This document shows positions 15,501-17,330 of a stretch of DNA of 17,330 nucleotides, in pieces. The DNA comes from Kiloniellales bacterium (lineage in GTDB: Bacteria; Pseudomonadota; Alphaproteobacteria; Kiloniellales; JAKSBE01), in assembly GCA_030067055.1 (NCBI GenBank), contig JASJAL010000034.1:1-17330 (forward strand). The letters run 5' to 3'. The notes under the pieces are model-generated. The model searched no databases, was not told the DNA's origin, and worked only from the letters and a program-made list of their open reading frames with translations. Numbering within the stretch: the stretch's first letter is position 1; each line of letters opens with the position of its first letter. Both the position numbers and the translations under genes were made by a program.

Positions 15501-15765
15501 CCAGGGCGAGGGGCAAGCCGCCGCCGGCGGTCTCGGCCTGCTGGCGCAGCCGCCGGATGCCGCCGCGGCCGGCGCGGCGCCTGCGGCGCCCGCCCCGCAA
15601 GCAACGCCACAGCCGGCACCGCAGCCCTCCGCACCGGCAGCCCCGTCGCAATCTGCCCCCTCGCAATCGGCCCAGGGCCGCGCGGCCGACGTGGTCCTGC
15701 CGCGGGCGCTGCCGCCGCGCAAGATCCGCCAAGGCGCCGCCCTGCAGCCCCCGCAGCGCAACTAG
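12562..15765 (+). CDS. Ten-heme c-type cytochrome with Cys-rich cytoplasmic head and long disordered linker
   Basis: The 1067-residue protein starts with a Cys-rich head (22-87) made of two similar units (W-x-C-x7/8-P-C-x2-G-P...). RRRRGK precedes a membrane helix (about 99-117), so the head is predicted cytoplasmic and the rest periplasmic. Hemes 1-6 have CXXCH at 140, 171, 231, 253, 306 and 328. A long heme-free section (333-854) follows. It includes a folded-looking helical part to about 490, then an Ala/Pro/Glu-rich region with two near-identical acidic repeats (548-593 and 694-740). Hemes 7-10 lie at 855, 902, 938 and 951, with cytochrome c7-like FNHSFHF. A Pro/Ala/Gln-rich tail follows. 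The start overlaps the previous gene (ATGATGA). It is the probable electron exit, or entry, of the operon, long enough to span much of the periplasm. No named homolog is recognised. Confidence 0.88.
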   Translation: MMKRLQSFDFDRSPYQRVSDQWVCGYAAEGRPCRLGPTGKGRCQSTSECEPRHDGGQWLCTRSEDLGGPCEEGPDSDGGCCQQRPRCVPHASLRRRRGKVTFWATALTLALAALVLGSELRAPAFDPGPVIQGHGEVGNCGTCHVAFAGGPAGWLRAAVRPDDPHGDSKKCVACHDRGRHATHPHNLAPAVLERHTKTITANTPQSRPSWPVALRDAVFALPEQAEDALACATCHKEHRGAQFDATEVADDRCQTCHAVKFDSFSEGHPPFDRYPYLRRTRLAFNHQRHFDRNFAESKIKNPPKTCAACHVPDDSGRYMEVKPFDETCAACHRRDIRGEGLAGTKGLPVFALPELDLETLQEKKIDIGEWPEYAIAQSISPFMVLMLSGQPGLEIDLAILERLQLNDLTEAKEGELRAVQRVAWGIKELLHDIVVTGAETVRGRVELSLNRNLDAGIAAQLTAQIPLDVMRGAQRDWFPALKREIEERRQKRAALGPASRQRRSFAFRGFSLPAWGPRLAAGRDRLGGHPTQGRRAPDRLQLAQSEDDLLSDDKLVDKESLRLEDFEILKQEDSSGDNSGLGEIAPSGGGAPAKEEAVAKPDPNKVAPPPPRASERPGDETPPVESAPAEAAPVEKAKGETAPAETAPAKAAPAEAAPAEAATETAQPTAPAPAQDEAPAPTTQPEVAAGGGGDLLSGDDKLLDKKSLRLEDFDQLLKEDSSSDNSDLGALAPSGGGTPAAPAAKQPEPAAAPEQEEPAVAAPKEAPAEAEEVDPEPEVAAPYEPLDPSVDPETWAGFGGWFRQDYIVYYQPVAHRDPFMRAWIDLAAKAHGTRAEPGGRALMAVFRDKASPGKCTRCHSQDQRPAGGMKVNWRPYYASQSFRPFTVFNHSFHFSLVGTKGCGTCHELQKGGDFAAGYKDLDPQTFQSNFAPMKVEVCSECHVAESAGEACVQCHRFHVGEFPIIPVRTVIAEMTAAPTGQGEGQAAAGGLGLLAQPPDAAAAGAAPAAPAPQATPQPAPQPSAPAAPSQSAPSQSAQGRAADVVLPRALPPRKIRQGAALQPPQRN
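14206..14343 (+). repeat. Internal protein repeat, copy A (in the decaheme cytochrome linker)
   Basis: Residues 548-593 read DLLSDDKLVDKESLRLEDF, continue through an ED-SS-DNS acidic run, and end in APSGGG. Copy B differs at about a dozen positions. The unit is acidic, ends in a flexible Gly-rich stretch, and stands out from the Ala/Pro-rich surroundings. It may be a docking peptide present in two copies. Confidence 0.7.
14641..14781 (+). repeat. Internal protein repeat, copy B (in the decaheme cytochrome linker)
   Basis: Residues 694-740 begin DLLSGDDKLLDKKSLRLEDF and end in APSGGG, with one extra Gly relative to copy A. The copies are separated by about 100 residues of PAEAAPA-like sequence. 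Confidence 0.7.
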
Positions 15766-16200
15766 GGCCGGCGATCCGCACAGGCCAGGGATCATAGGAT
15801 CGAGCCCGGCGATGACAGCGGGTCATGGTTGCGGCCGCTGCGCGATGCAGGGCGATCCCCGTGCGTAGTCCCGTCGCCGAAGACGGCACTCCCCTCAGAA
15901 GCGGCACCACTGGGCATCCAAGGATGACCTCGGGAGTGCGGCAATTACCGCTGAACGCTATCGAGCCGGAACGCGCCAGCGAATTTTCTCTCGCTGCGGT
16001 GCGCTGCACTCGGGCGTGGACTCAAGAATGTCGACCGGCAAAGGCGCCTAGCAGAATGCCCGGGTTTGCAGGGGAACCGGAGCTTTCCTAGCGCGCTTCA
16101 GAAAGAGCAAAACGAACCAAATCGGTCTCTTGTGGAGCGTCGTCCCAGTCTGGCGCTATTCTCTTCGGGACCAGAAAGAAATTCGGGTTCCGGCTAAGCC
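15766..16200. other. Intergenic region downstream of the cytochrome operon
   Basis: About 435 bases hold no convincing gene. An 88-codon frame at 15825-16091 exists but has no ribosome-binding site or recognisable content. The left end carries a degenerate palindromic repeat (15788-15816). From about 15900 the base composition falls below that of the operon, continuing into the hydrolase gene, so a change of origin near here is plausible. No clear T-tailed terminator is visible. Confidence 0.5.
15788..15816. repeat. Degenerate alphaproteobacterial-type intergenic palindrome
   Basis: GGATCATAGGATCGAGCCCG followed by GCGATGAC resembles the dispersed palindrome GGATC-GCCGGGTCAAGCCCGGCGATGAC that recurs between genes in many alphaproteobacterial genomes. 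The right half agrees well; the left half is decayed, so the hairpin is weak. It is 22 nt after the decaheme stop codon and might mark the transcript end. The identification is from memory of the motif, not a search. Confidence 0.4.
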
Positions 16201-17247
16201 ATGGTCGTTCTGGGTTCGAGCAATACTGGTGGCGTCCCCAAGGCGCTTGACGACGGGTGGGAGGTATCCAGTCGGCTGCAGGCCGGTCTGGATCCCGATA
16301 TCCTCGCCTCGATCGAGCAATCAATTGCCGATGACGAGCATCGCGATTTTCACTCTCTGATCATCGCCCGGCACGGTCAGCTGGCTTATGAGGCCTATTT
16401 CAACGGCTACGACCCGCTGCGCCTGCATGACATTCGTTCGGCCGGCAAGAGCTTCACGTCAACCTTGATAGGGATTGCGATCGACCAGGGCGCGATCCCA
16501 GACGTGGACGTCCGGATGTTGCCCTATTTCGAGAATTTCCGACCGCATCAGAACTTGGACCATCGAAAGCAATCGATCTGCGTTCGAGACCTCTTGATGA
16601 TGATGTCCGGCCTCGACGCCGACGACAACGATCCGACGACCCCGGGCTGCGAGAACAACATGCTGGAGTCGGATGATTGGATCAGATACGGCCTCGACCT
16701 GCCCATGGTCGAGGCCCCGGGGCGTCGATGGGTCTACGCTGGCGTGAACACGATGCTCCTGGCAGGGGTTCTCGAAGCCGCGACCCAAAGGCCTGTCATT
16801 GAGTTCGCCAAGGACAACCTTTTCGAGCCGCTGGGCATCGAGACCCTGCACTGGGAGAGATCGCCGAAAGGGACTGTCGTCGGGCAGGGATTTCTGTCGC
16901 TTCGTGGTCGCGACCAGCTCAAGCTTGGCCAGCTCTACCTGAATGGCGGGTCCTGGCGCGGACGCCAGATCGTATCGAAGCGTTGGACCCGTGCGGCGAG
17001 CGAATGTCGGGTCGAAATTCCCAACCCGTGGCCCGCTGGATATGGATACCAATGGTGGTGGATGGAACTCACCATAGAAAACAAGAGCTTCAACTGCTAT
17101 TTCGCGACCGGAAACGGCGGCAACAAGATCTATGTGCTGCCGTCTCTCGACATGGTGATCGGCATGGCGAGCTCGGCATACAACCAGCCTTACATGCACA
17201 CGCGATCGCATGAGATTTTGAAGCGGATCTTGCGGGCGACGACCTAG
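16201..17247 (+). CDS. Serine beta-lactamase-like hydrolase (class C / 6-aminohexanoate-dimer hydrolase type)
   Basis: The 348-residue protein has the penicillin-binding fold of beta-lactamase-related esterases and amidases. The nucleophile motif SxxK is SAGK (80-83, in DIRSAGKSFTSTLIG). The second-motif Tyr is Y179 in VYAGVNTMLLAGVLE, and the third motif is represented by TGNGGNKIYVLPSLDMVIGM (303-322), as in NylB-like proteins. The substrate cannot be predicted. No signal peptide is visible: an in-frame TAA lies just before the ATG and there is no clear ribosome-binding site. Many relatives carry an N-terminal export signal before the PKALDDGW-like segment, so the start could be truncated or the protein cytoplasmic. 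Base composition is visibly less GC-rich than the cytochrome operon. It is probably independent of it, as a 435-nt gap separates them. Confidence 0.85.
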   Translation: MVVLGSSNTGGVPKALDDGWEVSSRLQAGLDPDILASIEQSIADDEHRDFHSLIIARHGQLAYEAYFNGYDPLRLHDIRSAGKSFTSTLIGIAIDQGAIPDVDVRMLPYFENFRPHQNLDHRKQSICVRDLLMMMSGLDADDNDPTTPGCENNMLESDDWIRYGLDLPMVEAPGRRWVYAGVNTMLLAGVLEAATQRPVIEFAKDNLFEPLGIETLHWERSPKGTVVGQGFLSLRGRDQLKLGQLYLNGGSWRGRQIVSKRWTRAASECRVEIPNPWPAGYGYQWWWMELTIENKSFNCYFATGNGGNKIYVLPSLDMVIGMASSAYNQPYMHTRSHEILKRILRATT

Positions 17248-17330
17248 CGCTTTGGAGCGAGAAGCAAGAAGCACCGCATCCCCGAGGCAGGTTCTCTCTT
17301 CTTGGATATACCTTGCCCTCCAGGCGAAGG
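17248..17330. other. Non-coding tail of the window
   Basis: The last 83 bases follow the hydrolase stop codon. I see no gene start, hairpin with a T-run, or other recognisable element. Confidence 0.5.

Noticed and set aside
15825..16091. 88-codon plus-strand ORF in the gap before the hydrolase
   Set aside because: No ribosome-binding site, no hydrophobic core or known motif, and a composition typical of chance open frames in GC-rich DNA.

Overview
The window is GC-rich, with long-gene coding of the Alphaproteobacteria type. Indicators are a typA start, two SPOR-domain envelope proteins, and a degenerate intergenic palindrome resembling one that is common in alphaproteobacterial genomes. A Rhodospirillales-like, free-living bacterium is the best guess; I infer this from gene style and could not test it with a marker gene. 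I see no tRNA, rRNA, CRISPR array, transposase or phage gene.

Layout. (1) 1-134, minus strand: the 5' end of typA (bipA), cut by the window edge. (2) 563-1882, plus strand: a membrane-anchored protein with SPOR, peptidoglycan-binding and Sel1-like parts. It converges on (3) 2025-3338, minus strand: an exported TPR-SPOR protein. (4) 3692-7127, plus strand: a two-gene unit with a five-heme c-type cytochrome (C-terminal beta-rich domain) and an outer-membrane beta-barrel protein, closed by a strong hairpin at 7140-7183. (5) 7627-15765, plus strand: a tightly packed five-gene operon. It encodes an FNR-type flavin reductase fused to a 2Fe-2S ferredoxin; a tetraheme cytochrome c554-family protein; a cyclic-nucleotide-binding/4x[4Fe-4S] protein; a membrane protein with two H-x13-H pairs (diheme b type); and a ten-heme, 1067-residue c-type cytochrome with a cytoplasmic Cys-rich head and a long disordered linker. 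(6) 16201-17247, plus strand: a serine beta-lactamase-like hydrolase of visibly lower GC, probably unrelated.

The core of interest is 3503-15765. An 18-bp sequence is repeated exactly upstream of both cytochrome units (3503-3520 and 7289-7306), so the two are likely co-regulated or were assembled as cassettes. Together they encode 19 CXXCH heme sites, about five Fe-S clusters, a flavin site and a probable diheme b protein. The simplest model is an electron conduit. It would run from NAD(P)H through flavin/2Fe-2S and 4Fe-4S centres in the cytoplasm, across the membrane by two b hemes, to periplasmic c-type cytochromes, and possibly to an outer-membrane pore. The cyclic-nucleotide domain would make it ligand-gated. 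The parts are recognisable; the assembled pathway, its direction and its terminal substrate are inference. No terminal reductase or oxidase such as HAO, NrfA, OTR or a molybdoenzyme is visible here.
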